Source: an uncultured Prevotella sp. (GTDB taxonomy: Bacteria; Bacteroidota; Bacteroidia; Bacteroidales; Bacteroidaceae). Taken from it: a DNA stretch of 35,095 bases. Where the stretch lies: assembly GCA_947095945.1 (NCBI GenBank), contig CAMUQM010000004.1, positions 1 through 35,095 on the forward strand, written 5' to 3'. Numbering within the stretch: position 1 is the stretch's first letter; each line of letters starts with the position of its first letter. The notes under the pieces are model-generated. The model ran no database searches. It was given only the letters and a program-made list of their open reading frames with translations, and was not told the DNA's origin. Shown piece after piece: positions 1 to 7,857 of this stretch. The translations under genes were made by a program, and so were the position numbers.

Positions 1-29
1 AGTAGGAGAGAATAAGAAAACAATCAACA

Positions 30-1046
30 ATGAAAACAAATATAAAACTCTTTTTTGGCTGCCTTTTGGCAGTGTCTCTCGCAACCGTAGCTTATGGCTG
101 TAAGGGGAAAGCAAGCAATGCTGATAATGCTACTGATACTGTGGCTACAGCCAAGCCAGTCGGTCCTACGTTTAACCCTGATTCTGCATACGCCTTTACG
201 GCAGCACAGTGTGACTTCGGACCACGTCTGATGAACTCTGCAGCACATGAAGCATGTGGCAAGTGGATAGTAGAGAAGTTCAAGGAGTATGGCTGTGAGG
301 TGCAGGAGCAGAAAGCCGACCTTAAAGCTTATGATGGTACAGTGTTGAAGGCAACTAACATCATTGCACGTTTCAATCCAGAAGCAAAGAAGCGCATTTT
401 AATCTGTGCACACTGGGATAGTCGTCCTTGGGCTGATAACGACCCAGACTCGGCTAACCACAAGAAACCTGTTTTAGCTGCGAATGATGGTGCCAGTGGT
501 GTGGCTGTAATGCTTGAGTTAGCACGTCAGTTACAGGCTGATAAGAAACTTTCAGTGGGTGTTGACTTCGTTTGTTTTGATGCAGAAGACTGGGGAATAC
601 CGCGTTGGGAAACCCGATATCAAGATACTGGCGACTCTTGGGCACTCGGTGCACAATACTATGCAAAGAACTTCCCAACAGCTGTTAAGCCTGAGTTTGG
701 TATTCTTCTCGATATGGTTGGAGGCGAAGGTGCACAGTTCTATCGTGAGGGAATGTCTGTTCAGTTTGCTCCTGATATCGTAAATCGTGTTTGGGAGGCA
801 GCAAAGACAGCTGGATTTGGCTCTTACTTCCCTGATGCTATCGGTGGAATGGTTACTGACGATCATGTTCCAGTAAATCAGTTTGCTGGTATTCCTACGA
901 TTGATATCATTTCTTACTATCCTGATTGTCAGCAAAGCTCTTTCGGTCCAACATGGCATACAGTCAATGACACTATGGAGCATATTGATAAGAATACGCT
1001 GCAAGCAGTTGGTCAGACCGTTATACAGGTGTTGTATTCGCTGTAA
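30..1046 (+). CDS. Type II (M28-fold) glutaminyl-peptide cyclotransferase, exported
   Basis: Predicted to convert N-terminal glutamine of exported peptides or proteins to pyroglutamate in the periplasm. The protein has 338 residues. The N-terminus is a hydrophobic signal followed by AYGC near residue 24, so it may be a lipoprotein, although the lipobox is not canonical. The M28 core matches animal-type glutaminyl cyclases: AHWDSRPW, AANDGASG (Asp153, zinc ligand), FDAEDWG (Glu186 as general base, Asp187 as ligand), LLDMVGG, DDHVPV (277-282) and TWHTVND (His310 as zinc ligand). The single-zinc pattern with DDH and WHT, rather than a two-zinc aminopeptidase site, is why I prefer cyclase over aminopeptidase. 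Related enzymes are known from oral Bacteroidetes such as Porphyromonas and Tannerella. The gene starts 29 bases into the window, behind a purine-rich AGGAGAG, so its promoter and upstream neighbour are not visible. Plain M28 aminopeptidase is the alternative. Confidence 0.85.
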   Translation: MKTNIKLFFGCLLAVSLATVAYGCKGKASNADNATDTVATAKPVGPTFNPDSAYAFTAAQCDFGPRLMNSAAHEACGKWIVEKFKEYGCEVQEQKADLKAYDGTVLKATNIIARFNPEAKKRILICAHWDSRPWADNDPDSANHKKPVLAANDGASGVAVMLELARQLQADKKLSVGVDFVCFDAEDWGIPRWETRYQDTGDSWALGAQYYAKNFPTAVKPEFGILLDMVGGEGAQFYREGMSVQFAPDIVNRVWEAAKTAGFGSYFPDAIGGMVTDDHVPVNQFAGIPTIDIISYYPDCQQSSFGPTWHTVNDTMEHIDKNTLQAVGQTVIQVLYSL

Positions 1047-1077
1047 AAAAAAGCCTTACAGCATTTCCTCTAAAGCC

Positions 1078-1112
1078 TCACCCCCAACCCCTCTCCGAGT
1101 GGAGAGGGGAGT
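1078..1112. repeat. REP-like G/C-rich palindromic repeat, copy 1
   Basis: CACCCCCAACCCCTCTCC is followed by GAGT and then GGAGAGGGG, forming a hairpin with a CCCCTCTCC/GGAGAGGGG stem. It lies about 32 bases after the glutaminyl cyclase stop codon. A diverged copy in opposite orientation lies at 10672-10708, after the helicase gene. The position 3' of genes and the CACCCC head plus G/C-rich hairpin resemble REP elements. It could also serve as a transcription terminator or 3' stabiliser. Confidence 0.6.
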
Positions 1113-1253
1113 GATTACCTTTGTAGATGATAAAGATAAGTAGGTGATAAATGGTAAAGGGCTTGTGGTTAGCTCATATAAAGGGGGTATTATGTCTTTC
1201 TTTATATTATTTTTGGTGACAATAATGAACTCTTTTTACCATTTTGAGCCGAT

Positions 1254-1316
1254 GTGTTGATGCTTAGCACCAGTGGTGCTGTTGGTAAACACCATTCGTG
1301 TTGAGTGCTAAATCCC
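1254..1316. repeat. 22-bp palindromic-unit array, family 1, copy A
   Basis: There are two complete 22-bp units (1254-1275, 1276-1297) and one decayed unit (1298-1316). Each starts GTGTTG or GTGCTG and has its half-complement AGCACC or AACACC about 11 bases later, giving a small GTGYT-N7-ARCAC hairpin per unit. The array sits between convergent genes. Related arrays are at 10527-10592 and 27400-27480. Confidence 0.7.
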
Positions 1317-1427
1317 TTTCAATAGTAGGCTGAAGTGTTATCAACTTGTTGTTAGAAAGAAGTTGTAATACTCACATTAAGAAGTGTGTAGTCGATGAAA
1401 TGGGGAATTTTAAGTAGATGAAACAGT

Positions 1428-1473
1428 AAATTCCGATTATGGGCAGATAACCTTGCAGCCATAATCGGAATTT
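1428..1473 (-). terminator. Perfect 15-bp hairpin downstream of the 144-residue gene
   Basis: AAATTCCGATTATGG at 1428-1442 pairs perfectly with CCATAATCGGAATTT at 1459-1473 around a 16-base loop. It lies 36 bases beyond the stop of the minus-strand gene, the usual place for a terminator. The T-tract after the stem is weak on the minus strand (ACTGTTT) and slightly better on the plus strand (ATTTGG), so it may act in both directions between these convergent genes. Confidence 0.6.
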
Positions 1474-1508
1474 ATTTGGATTGATATTGTGAATTCTATT
1501 TCAGACGT

Positions 1509-1943
1509 TTAGATACGCTTTAACGACTGTTTTACGCCAGAGATAAGTAAGCCCATTTCCGCAGCATTCAGTCCTCTAATTAAGACGTTAGGCTCTCTAT
1601 ACTCCACAGCGTAGTTGGATAAAGCGGGTACACAATGAAAGAAAGGTAAGTCAACGACCTCTCCTTTCTTTGTCGTACTTACAAATGTAAGACGAATGTC
1701 AGAGAAGTTTTCTTCTTCGTTTTTATATAACTCATTGGGATACATTGGTAGAATGGTATTAACTCCCTCTGTTATAACAAAACTCAAAAGCTTTTCTTTT
1801 CCCTCTTTTTCATAACATTGTGGCTCTGCCACATAAGCCTTCGACCATAGGTCAGCCTCCCCTGTCCCTTCTTCATCTAAGAGACATTGTTCATTTTGCT
1901 GCGCCTTACGCTTATTCTTGTTAAAGAAATCGAATATACTCAT
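1509..1943 (-). CDS. Unknown 144-residue cytoplasmic protein
   Basis: I do not recognise a family. The N-terminus MSIFDFFNKNKRKAQQ is a short amphipathic and then basic stretch. No signal peptide or membrane segment follows, so the protein is probably cytoplasmic. The middle is acidic (NEEENFSDIRLTF) and predicted beta-rich, and the C-terminus ends in a likely helix (NAAEMGLLISGVKQSLKRI). Small MSIFDFF-type proteins are frequent among orphan and immunity-type genes of Bacteroidales, but nothing nearby encodes a toxin, so this remains speculation. It is a single gene, convergent to the glutaminyl cyclase. A TATCTTTG -7 element on the minus strand at 2039-2046 would give a leader of roughly 90 bases, and a hairpin lies just downstream. 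Length, clean frame and own signals support a real gene. Confidence 0.65.
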   Translation of the reverse strand: MSIFDFFNKNKRKAQQNEQCLLDEEGTGEADLWSKAYVAEPQCYEKEGKEKLLSFVITEGVNTILPMYPNELYKNEEENFSDIRLTFVSTTKKGEVVDLPFFHCVPALSNYAVEYREPNVLIRGLNAAEMGLLISGVKQSLKRI

Positions 1944-2038
1944 ATAGTCTTACTGTTACTATTTTTATTCGCAAAGTGACTAATTATGTAATAAAAGTAA
2001 TCGGAAATAGATAAAATTCTATCCCAAAAAGACGTTTG

Positions 2039-2046
2039 CAAAGATA
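2039..2046 (-). promoter_or_regulatory. -7 promoter element for the 144-residue gene
   Basis: CAAAGATA on the plus strand reads TATCTTTG on the minus strand, an exact match to the Bacteroidetes TAnnTTTG -7 element. It faces the gene starting at 1943. No clear TTTG was found at the -33 position. Confidence 0.5.
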
Positions 2047-2290
2047 AAGACTTCATACAACATATACATAATTACGTATGTTAAAAAGATTAAATTGTGA
2101 GGATAAAGCGTTGTGATATCTGAAACTGTCTTGTTTTTTTGTTATTATCTGTTTGGTAGAATTAGTATAAATATAATTTATTTGATTTTTACTAAATAGG
2201 AAGGTGTATGTTGAAGGTCTAAAAAGTAATGAACAAAAGGTTGTTTTTTAAATATTTTTTTTTAATTAGGCTGTTTTTGAAAATTTATCG

Positions 2291-2298
2291 TATCTTTG
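2291..2298 (+). promoter_or_regulatory. -7 promoter element for the LRR protein gene
   Basis: TATCTTTG followed by CA is a perfect Bacteroidetes -7 element. It predicts a start near 2305 and an untranslated leader of about 125 bases before the ATG at 2433. A TTTG at 2276-2279 is too close to be a standard -33 box. Confidence 0.6.
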
Positions 2299-2432
2299 CA
2301 TAACACTTCAAGCCTAAGCAAAAAAAATGCATCACATAATAATCAATGCCTGATTAAATAATTGTATTTAAAAGTTTAATAGACGATTCTATAATTAAAT
2401 AAAGATAAGTTTAACCTAAAAAAGTAATTAAC

Positions 2433-4304
2433 ATGAAACAATTAAGATTATTTGGCTATCTTTTAGCGATTATTGGAATGATGAGTTTCCATTATGCATT
2501 TGCACAAAAAGTAGAAACTAAGTATGTTAGGATTACGCCTGGTGAAGGGAAGCAATTACATCTATACTTTCTCACACAAGACATGCCAAAATTGACTATA
2601 GAGGGGGGAAAGGAAACAGGCAGACAGGAAAGTGGTACACATACAGTTGTATCTTTGGAAACCATAGCAAAAAAACAAATTAAGATTACTGGAGAATTTA
2701 CTTTCCTAAAGTGTTCTTCGGATGACATTCAGGCACTTGATTTTTCCGGCAGCACGAAAATTGTTCAATGGCAGCTAACTCCATCTTCTGCATTGAAAGA
2801 CATTGACTTGTCAGAAATGTCCAATCTGAGATCTCTGATTATCAAAAATATCAATGTGGAGACAATCTCTATCATAGGCTGTCACAAGCTGAAAGATTTT
2901 TATATAGATTCTGATTTTCTGAAGAATATGGATTTTTCTTCTTGCTTGGAAATAGAATCTATATCTGTAAATTCTACTTCACTTGAAAATCTGAACATTA
3001 CAGGTTGTAAAGAATTGAAAGTTCTTAAATGTCCGTATGCTCCTCTCACCAAACTTCAAATTCAATCTTATCACAATCTTAAAACGCTGCATTGTGGAAC
3101 AGAAGACCACACGATGGAGCTGTTACAGATTATAGATTGTCCACAATTAAGTGACTTTGAATTATATCCCAACCGATATGCGCTGCATGGAGCACACATT
3201 AAATCGATAGATATAGATGGATGTCCCTTGCTAAAAAGTTTTGTAAAGACAGATAGAGCAAAACTTCTTGAAAATCTTAAATTGAGGAACTGTTCTGGCA
3301 TATCTAAACTGCATGTAGATCTTGAAAAATTACAGCATATAACGATAGAAAACTGCCCTGCGCTAAAAGACATTCTCATTACAAACAATGCATTGAGTTT
3401 ATCTGAAATGAGAAAACTTTGTAAAGCACTCCCCGAAGGTGATGGAACAAATGTAATCAAGCTGTTGAACTTCGGTACAATGGTGGAGTACAATTGTATG
3501 AATGGAGAAATTGCAGATGCCTTCACTGCTCATGGGTGGAAACCTATAGTTCATACTAATAAAGGTGATGACATAGATTACTCTGCTGTTAAATGGGATT
3601 ATCTGACATTCAAGACAGCAATGCAGACCGGTGCAGAGTTCAGGATATATAACATCTATTCAATGCGTCAATTACTTGCAGAAAAAAATATAGAACCGAC
3701 GGACTGGGTCTGGAAGAAAAAAGGGGATGATTATATGACTTGTACATATACAGGTACAGACGGTTCATTCACACTAAAACAAAGAAAAGGTTATTGGAAT
3801 GAAATCACAATAACAGACCCGCGTGCATTACTGACATCGGTAGAGGGAATTGGGAAATTAGAATCTTTGAAGTATCTGGATTTACGCGGACAGTTGCTTG
3901 AAACAGTCGACTTCTCTCCTGCCAATACTGCTCTTCTTAAAGTTGATATCAGTAATAATAGAATCAAGAATATGCAGAGCATTGTTGATGCTCTTCCTAC
4001 CGTTGACAAGAAATACATTATCGTCTATGATCACGGTGCTGTTCCTACAGATCAAAATGTCTGTACAAAAGAACAGGTAGAGCAATTGAAAGCAAAAGGA
4101 TGGGTCGTTATTGCACATGATGGAGACAAGCTAAGATATTTCGTGGGAAATGGTACAGCAAATGGCATTAATGAGATCTCTGATAGCAAAGAAGAAGTAA
4201 AAGCAGTGTATACAATAAATGGTGTCAGAATAAAACAGGTACAAAGTGGTATCAATATCGTTAAGATGGCAAATGGAAAAACAAAGAAGATAATAATTCC
4301 ATAA
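2433..4304 (+). CDS. Secreted leucine-rich-repeat protein
   Basis: A 623-residue exported protein. The N-terminus has a signal peptide with probable cleavage after HYAFAQ (about residue 25). From about residue 85 to 330 it carries irregular leucine-rich repeats with spaced L/I positions and conserved Cys (for example LDFSGSTKI, IDLSEMSNLRSL, ISIIGCHKLKDF, LNITGCKELKVL). A second LRR patch is near 470-520 (LTSVEGIGKLESLKYLDLRG). The last ~45 residues (VYTINGVRIKQ...GINIVKMANGKTKKIIIP) resemble the short end domain common on secreted Prevotella proteins and may direct type IX secretion and surface anchoring, though this is not proven here. Such LRR proteins often act in adhesion or host-protein binding, but the ligand is unknown. 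It is monocistronic, with its own promoter and terminator. Confidence 0.75.
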   Translation: MKQLRLFGYLLAIIGMMSFHYAFAQKVETKYVRITPGEGKQLHLYFLTQDMPKLTIEGGKETGRQESGTHTVVSLETIAKKQIKITGEFTFLKCSSDDIQALDFSGSTKIVQWQLTPSSALKDIDLSEMSNLRSLIIKNINVETISIIGCHKLKDFYIDSDFLKNMDFSSCLEIESISVNSTSLENLNITGCKELKVLKCPYAPLTKLQIQSYHNLKTLHCGTEDHTMELLQIIDCPQLSDFELYPNRYALHGAHIKSIDIDGCPLLKSFVKTDRAKLLENLKLRNCSGISKLHVDLEKLQHITIENCPALKDILITNNALSLSEMRKLCKALPEGDGTNVIKLLNFGTMVEYNCMNGEIADAFTAHGWKPIVHTNKGDDIDYSAVKWDYLTFKTAMQTGAEFRIYNIYSMRQLLAEKNIEPTDWVWKKKGDDYMTCTYTGTDGSFTLKQRKGYWNEITITDPRALLTSVEGIGKLESLKYLDLRGQLLETVDFSPANTALLKVDISNNRIKNMQSIVDALPTVDKKYIIVYDHGAVPTDQNVCTKEQVEQLKAKGWVVIAHDGDKLRYFVGNGTANGINEISDSKEEVKAVYTINGVRIKQVQSGINIVKMANGKTKKIIIP

Positions 4305-4422
4305 TTATTGCTGTTTGATAAGTATTTTCTTGCTGTAAATAACAAAAGGATGTATCAATGTAGAAATTGATAATATAACGTCTTTCTATCTGTAATTTGA
4401 GTTCTATAAAAAGTAAATAAAG

Positions 4423-4466
4423 ACCATTTCTTCACTTGAAAACGAGTTTTGAAATGGTTTTTCTTT
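4423..4466 (+). terminator. Intrinsic terminator of the LRR gene
   Basis: ACCATTTC (4423-4430) pairs with GAAATGGT (4451-4458) and is followed by a T-rich tail (TTTTTCTTT). It lies about 120 bases after the stop codon. The tail is also the left target-site duplication of the MITE that begins at 4467. Confidence 0.65.
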
Positions 4467-4638
4467 GTAACTATTCAGCGATAAGGCGTATGAACTATTG
4501 TTGATTATCAATAAGTTACATAAACAGATATATACAAATTCTGGTAAAGAATGTTATTTCGAGCCTTTTTGTAATAATATTACGTTTGTAAGTTCTTGAT
4601 AATCAGTGCTTATAGTCGCTGAATAGTTACTTTTCTTT
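4459..4638. mobile_element. IS66-like MITE with 15-bp perfect TIRs and 8-bp TSD
   Basis: The element itself is 4467-4630 (164 bp). Its ends are perfect 15-bp inverted repeats, GTAACTATTCAGCGA at the left and its reverse complement at 4616-4630. Homology between the halves continues inwards with gaps (TGATTATCAA and ACTTACA-type blocks on both arms). It is flanked by TTTTCTTT at 4459-4466 and 4631-4638, a direct repeat of 8 bases. Ends starting GTAA and 8-bp duplications are the rule for the IS66 family, so this is probably a non-autonomous derivative. It carries no coding capacity. The duplicated sequence is low-complexity, which weakens the target-site argument somewhat. Confidence 0.75.
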
Positions 4639-4962
4639 TGTGTTATCTCAAACTTTCTTAAAAAGGTTCTATACCTTGATTTACCCACAATCTCTTTGCT
4701 GAATAATAGAACTTAGTTTCCTGAAAGATATCCACTACTTAATGCTCATTTTTCTTTCTCCAGAGAGATTTCTTCTCTTTCTCCTCACAGTTCTAACGAC
4801 GACACATAGGAATGAACTACAAAGAAATACAAACAGTCATAAACGTGATTTGAAAACGATCTACACAAAACCAACCATATCATCAGCAGCAAAACAACAA
4901 TAAATATAAGAATTGCACATATCTTTTTAGTTTATTATGCCGTAGGTTCACACAGAATTGTT
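4639..4962. other. AT-rich spacer, no feature seen
   Basis: This lies between the MITE and the promoter of the Gate-domain gene. I saw no convincing ORF, repeat or structured RNA in it. Confidence 0.4.
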
Positions 4963-4970
4963 TATCTTTG
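4963..4970 (+). promoter_or_regulatory. -7 promoter element before the SpmAB-like gene
   Basis: TATCTTTG followed by CA matches the Bacteroidetes -7 consensus. It predicts a leader of about 80 bases, which contains the hairpin GTGGGG-N8-CCCCAC at 4994-5013. Confidence 0.55.
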
Positions 4971-4993
4971 CATTGGGAATGAATAGTACCTTT

Positions 4994-5013
4994 GTGGGGC
5001 TGTCTGTCCCCAC
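4994..5013 (+). other. Leader hairpin upstream of the SpmAB-like gene
   Basis: GTGGGG (4994-4999) and CCCCAC (5008-5013) form a 6-bp G/C-rich stem with an 8-base loop, about 45 bases before the start codon. It has no T-tract, so it is not a standard terminator. It may stabilise the 5' end or be regulatory. Confidence 0.4.
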
Positions 5014-5059
5014 TTCTGATATATTACAGACATATTAAAACAGTTATAAAAAACGATAA

Positions 5060-6286
5060 ATGGCACTGAACTATATTTGGATAGGATTCTTCTTGATCTC
5101 ATTCATCTTTGGTATTATCTCTCTGTTGATGGGTGATACAACGATATTCGAGAAAATGATGAATTCTACCTTTGATTCATCTAAGAACGCCTTTACAACA
5201 TCAATAGGCTTAACAGGAGTCTTGACGCTGTGGTTGGGAATCATGAAGATTGGCGAAAAGGCTGGTGTTGTCAATGTTCTTGCACGTATGCTTAGCCCTT
5301 TCTTCTCCAAACTCTTCCCCGATATTCCCAAGAACCACCCTGTTATGGGTTCTATCTTTATGAATATAGCGTCGAATATGTTAGGACTTGACAATGCTGC
5401 TACGCCTACTGGACTGAAGGCAATGGCGCAGATGCAAGAGCTGAATACTAAGAAAGATACGGCAACTAACCCGATGATAATGTTCTTAGTATTGAATACT
5501 TCGGGTCTGACGCTCATCCCTACGACCATTCTTGGCTATCGAAGCATGAACGGAGCAGCACAACCTATGGATGTGTTTATCCCAATTCTGTTGGCAACAA
5601 CGGTAGCAACGATAGCTGGTATTTTCATTACGGCAGCTTGGCAACGTATCAATATTTTCCAACCGACATTGTTTTTGGGGCTTGTTGGTATTATAGGCTT
5701 TGTCGGATTGTTAATTTGGGGATTCGGACAGATGGATAAGCAGATGACGAATACGGTATCATCTGTTGCCTCTAACTTGATTGTCATGTCGATAATCATG
5801 CTTTTCATCGTTGTGGCACTATTACGGAAAGTGAATGTTTATGACGCTTTCATCGAAGGTGCAAAGGATGGATTCCAGACCGCTGTACGCATTATTCCTT
5901 ACTTGGTTGCTATCCTTGTGGCTGTAGGAGTGTTCCGTGCATCGGGTGCAATGGACCTTTTGATACACGGAATTAAGTGGTGTGTGGAGCAGTGCGGACT
6001 GAATACTGACTTTGTAGGAGCACTCCCAACCGCCTTTATGAAGCCTCTTTCGGGTAGCGGTGCACGTGGCTTAATGTTAGAAGCCATGAAGAGCTATGGT
6101 CCAGACTCCTTCGTTGGCAGATTGAGTTGTATCTTCCAAGGCTCAACAGATACGACTTTCTATATTCTGGCTGTTTACTTCGGAAGCATCAGCTTAAGAT
6201 ATACACGCCACGCATTGGCCTGTGGACTGTTGGCCGATTTGGCTGGTGTAATCGCTGCAATTGCTATCTGCTATATTTTCTTTTAG
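5060..6286 (+). CDS. SpmA-SpmB fused Gate (nucleoside-recognition) membrane protein
   Basis: A 408-residue polytopic inner-membrane protein. The N-terminal half (about 1-200) resembles SpmA, with a first hydrophobic segment at residues 1-25 and a Gate-type core TSIGLTGVLTLWLGIMKIGEKAG followed by NHPVMGSIFMNIASNMLGLDNAATPTGLKAM. The C-terminal half (about 230-408) resembles SpmB, with EGAKDGFQTAVRIIPYLVAI, a PLSGSGARGLMLEAM loop and QGSTDTTFYILAVYFGS. In Bacillus these are two separate proteins linked to spore core dehydration. In non-sporulating Bacteroidetes the fused form is common and its substrate is unknown, so any transport role is inference. It has its own promoter, and the flippase gene follows 90 bases later. 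The start ATG follows a 17-base stretch rich in A, with no clear Shine-Dalgarno. Confidence 0.8.
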   Translation: MALNYIWIGFFLISFIFGIISLLMGDTTIFEKMMNSTFDSSKNAFTTSIGLTGVLTLWLGIMKIGEKAGVVNVLARMLSPFFSKLFPDIPKNHPVMGSIFMNIASNMLGLDNAATPTGLKAMAQMQELNTKKDTATNPMIMFLVLNTSGLTLIPTTILGYRSMNGAAQPMDVFIPILLATTVATIAGIFITAAWQRINIFQPTLFLGLVGIIGFVGLLIWGFGQMDKQMTNTVSSVASNLIVMSIIMLFIVVALLRKVNVYDAFIEGAKDGFQTAVRIIPYLVAILVAVGVFRASGAMDLLIHGIKWCVEQCGLNTDFVGALPTAFMKPLSGSGARGLMLEAMKSYGPDSFVGRLSCIFQGSTDTTFYILAVYFGSISLRYTRHALACGLLADLAGVIAAIAICYIFF

Positions 6287-6307
6287 GAGATAATTGAGTC
6301 TATTAAA

Positions 6308-6352
6308 CTGTCGGGCTATTAGCCCTATAAGCCTTATTAGCCTAATAAGGCT
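6308..6352. repeat. Two palindromic units with 22-bp spacing
   Basis: GGGCTA-T-TAGCCC (6313-6325, centre 6319) is followed by AGCCTTATTA-GCC-TAATAAGGCT (6330-6352, centre 6341). The centres are exactly 22 bp apart. A similar GGCTTATT...AATAAGCC hairpin lies at 22361-22399. It sits between the SpmAB-like and flippase genes. No T-tract follows, so termination is doubtful. Confidence 0.5.
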
Positions 6353-6376
6353 AATAAGCTAAATTACAAAACAACA

Positions 6377-7828
6377 ATGGCAAATTTAAAATCACTTGCA
6401 AAAGACACTGCTATCTACGGATTGAGCAGTATCATCGGAAGGTTCTTAAACTACCTTCTTGTGCCTCTCTATACAGCTAAAATTAGTGCAGCGAGCGGTG
6501 GTTATGGTGTTATCACAAACATCTACGCCTATACTGCATTGCTATTGGTTATTCTGACCTACGGAATGGAGACCACCTTCTTCCGTTATGTCAATAAGAC
6601 TGACCAAGACCCGAAGAAGGTTTATTCGACAACCTTGTCCATGGTAGGCCTTTCCTCACTGCTTTTTATAGCGATGGTCTTCGTCTTTTTGCAACCTATC
6701 AGTAACTTTATGGGTTATTCGGAACACCCTTCTTATATCTGGGTGATGGCTATCACAGTGGCAATTGATGCTTTTCAGGCTATTCCTTTTGCCTATCTAC
6801 GATACAAGAAGCGCCCGATTAAGTTTGCTGCCTTTAAGCTGTTGTTCATCGCTTTGAACATCGCTTTGAATCTTGTTTACTATCTTATCCTTGACGGACA
6901 TGAGGTAGGTTATGCCTTCTATATCAACCTTGTATGTACAACAACTATCACTTTCTGTTTCTGGAAAGAGTTGAAAGACGGCTTCTTCTCAAGAGGTAAG
7001 CTACTTGACATGCCTTTAGCAAAGAAGATGTTGTCGTATTCTTGGCCTATTCTCATTCTGGGTATTGCGGGAATTCTCAACCAGACGGCAGGTTATATCA
7101 TCTTCCCTTACGTCTATAAGGACAGCGATGCGCATACACAATTGGGTATCTTTGGTGCTGCAAGTAAGATAGCAATGATTATGTCAATGATTACGCAGGC
7201 TTTCCGTTACGCCTACGAGCCATTCGTCTTTGGTAAGGCACGCGACAAAGACAACAAAGAAACCTATGCAAGAGCTATGAAATTCTTTATTATCTTTACG
7301 CTTCTTGCCTTCCTTGTCGTAATGGGTTATATGGATATTTTGCGCCATATCATCGGTCGTGACTACTGGGTAGGACTGAAGGTTGTACCTATCGTGATGG
7401 CTGGTGGTATTATGACAGGTGTTTACTTCAATCTAAGTTTCTGGTATAAGCTCATCGATAAGACGATTTGGGGAGCTTACTTCTCAGGGATCGGATGTGC
7501 TGTAATCATCGGAATCAACGTCATTTTCGTACCCAAATACGGTTATATCGCTTGTGCTTGGGCTGGTTTCTTGGGCAATGCTACGGCAATGGTGCTGTCA
7601 TATATTGTTGGTCAGCGTAAGTATCCGATAGATTATCCATTGAAGAGTATCTTTGTCTATCTGCTGATAGCTGGTCTCTTCTTTGCTATCATCACCTATA
7701 CTAACGCTAATCTGCCCGTTCCTGCAGCCTTGGGAATCAATACATTGGTGATTATTCTCTTTATAGCTCACGTGCTTTATCACGACTTCCCGCTGCAAAA
7801 ATTACGCAGTCGGTTTACAAAGAAATAA
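6377..7828 (+). CDS. Polysaccharide/oligosaccharide flippase, MATE/MVF (Wzx-like) type
   Basis: A 483-residue integral membrane protein with about 12-14 hydrophobic segments. The N-terminus (LAKDTAIYGLSSIIGRFLNYLLVPLYT) is typical of polysaccharide-biosynthesis exporters that flip lipid-linked oligosaccharides across the inner membrane. Further support comes from TYGMETTFFRYV near residue 65 and ITQAFRYAYEPFVFGKARD near 275, both typical of this family in Bacteroidetes. No glycosyltransferases are nearby, so the glycan carried (O-antigen, capsule or protein O-glycan) cannot be told. It lies 90 bases after the SpmAB-like gene and 29 bases before the DPP7 gene, so it is probably co-transcribed with the latter. 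Confidence 0.8.
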   Translation: MANLKSLAKDTAIYGLSSIIGRFLNYLLVPLYTAKISAASGGYGVITNIYAYTALLLVILTYGMETTFFRYVNKTDQDPKKVYSTTLSMVGLSSLLFIAMVFVFLQPISNFMGYSEHPSYIWVMAITVAIDAFQAIPFAYLRYKKRPIKFAAFKLLFIALNIALNLVYYLILDGHEVGYAFYINLVCTTTITFCFWKELKDGFFSRGKLLDMPLAKKMLSYSWPILILGIAGILNQTAGYIIFPYVYKDSDAHTQLGIFGAASKIAMIMSMITQAFRYAYEPFVFGKARDKDNKETYARAMKFFIIFTLLAFLVVMGYMDILRHIIGRDYWVGLKVVPIVMAGGIMTGVYFNLSFWYKLIDKTIWGAYFSGIGCAVIIGINVIFVPKYGYIACAWAGFLGNATAMVLSYIVGQRKYPIDYPLKSIFVYLLIAGLFFAIITYTNANLPVPAALGINTLVIILFIAHVLYHDFPLQKLRSRFTKK

Positions 7829-7857
7829 ACAAGTATCATTTAATCAATAATATCATT

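Larger units (their letters stand above)
1944..2432. other. Gene-free divergent promoter region
   Basis: This is 489 AT-rich bases between a minus-strand gene and a plus-strand gene. It contains the two -7 elements listed separately (2039-2046 minus, 2291-2298 plus). I saw no convincing ORF, repeat array or RNA gene in the rest. Confidence 0.5.

Noticed and set aside
552..1004. 150-residue minus-strand ORF inside the glutaminyl cyclase gene
   Set aside because: Antisense to a gene with all catalytic motifs intact.
3071..3526. 151-residue minus-strand ORF inside the LRR gene
   Set aside because: Antisense shadow of a repetitive coding region.
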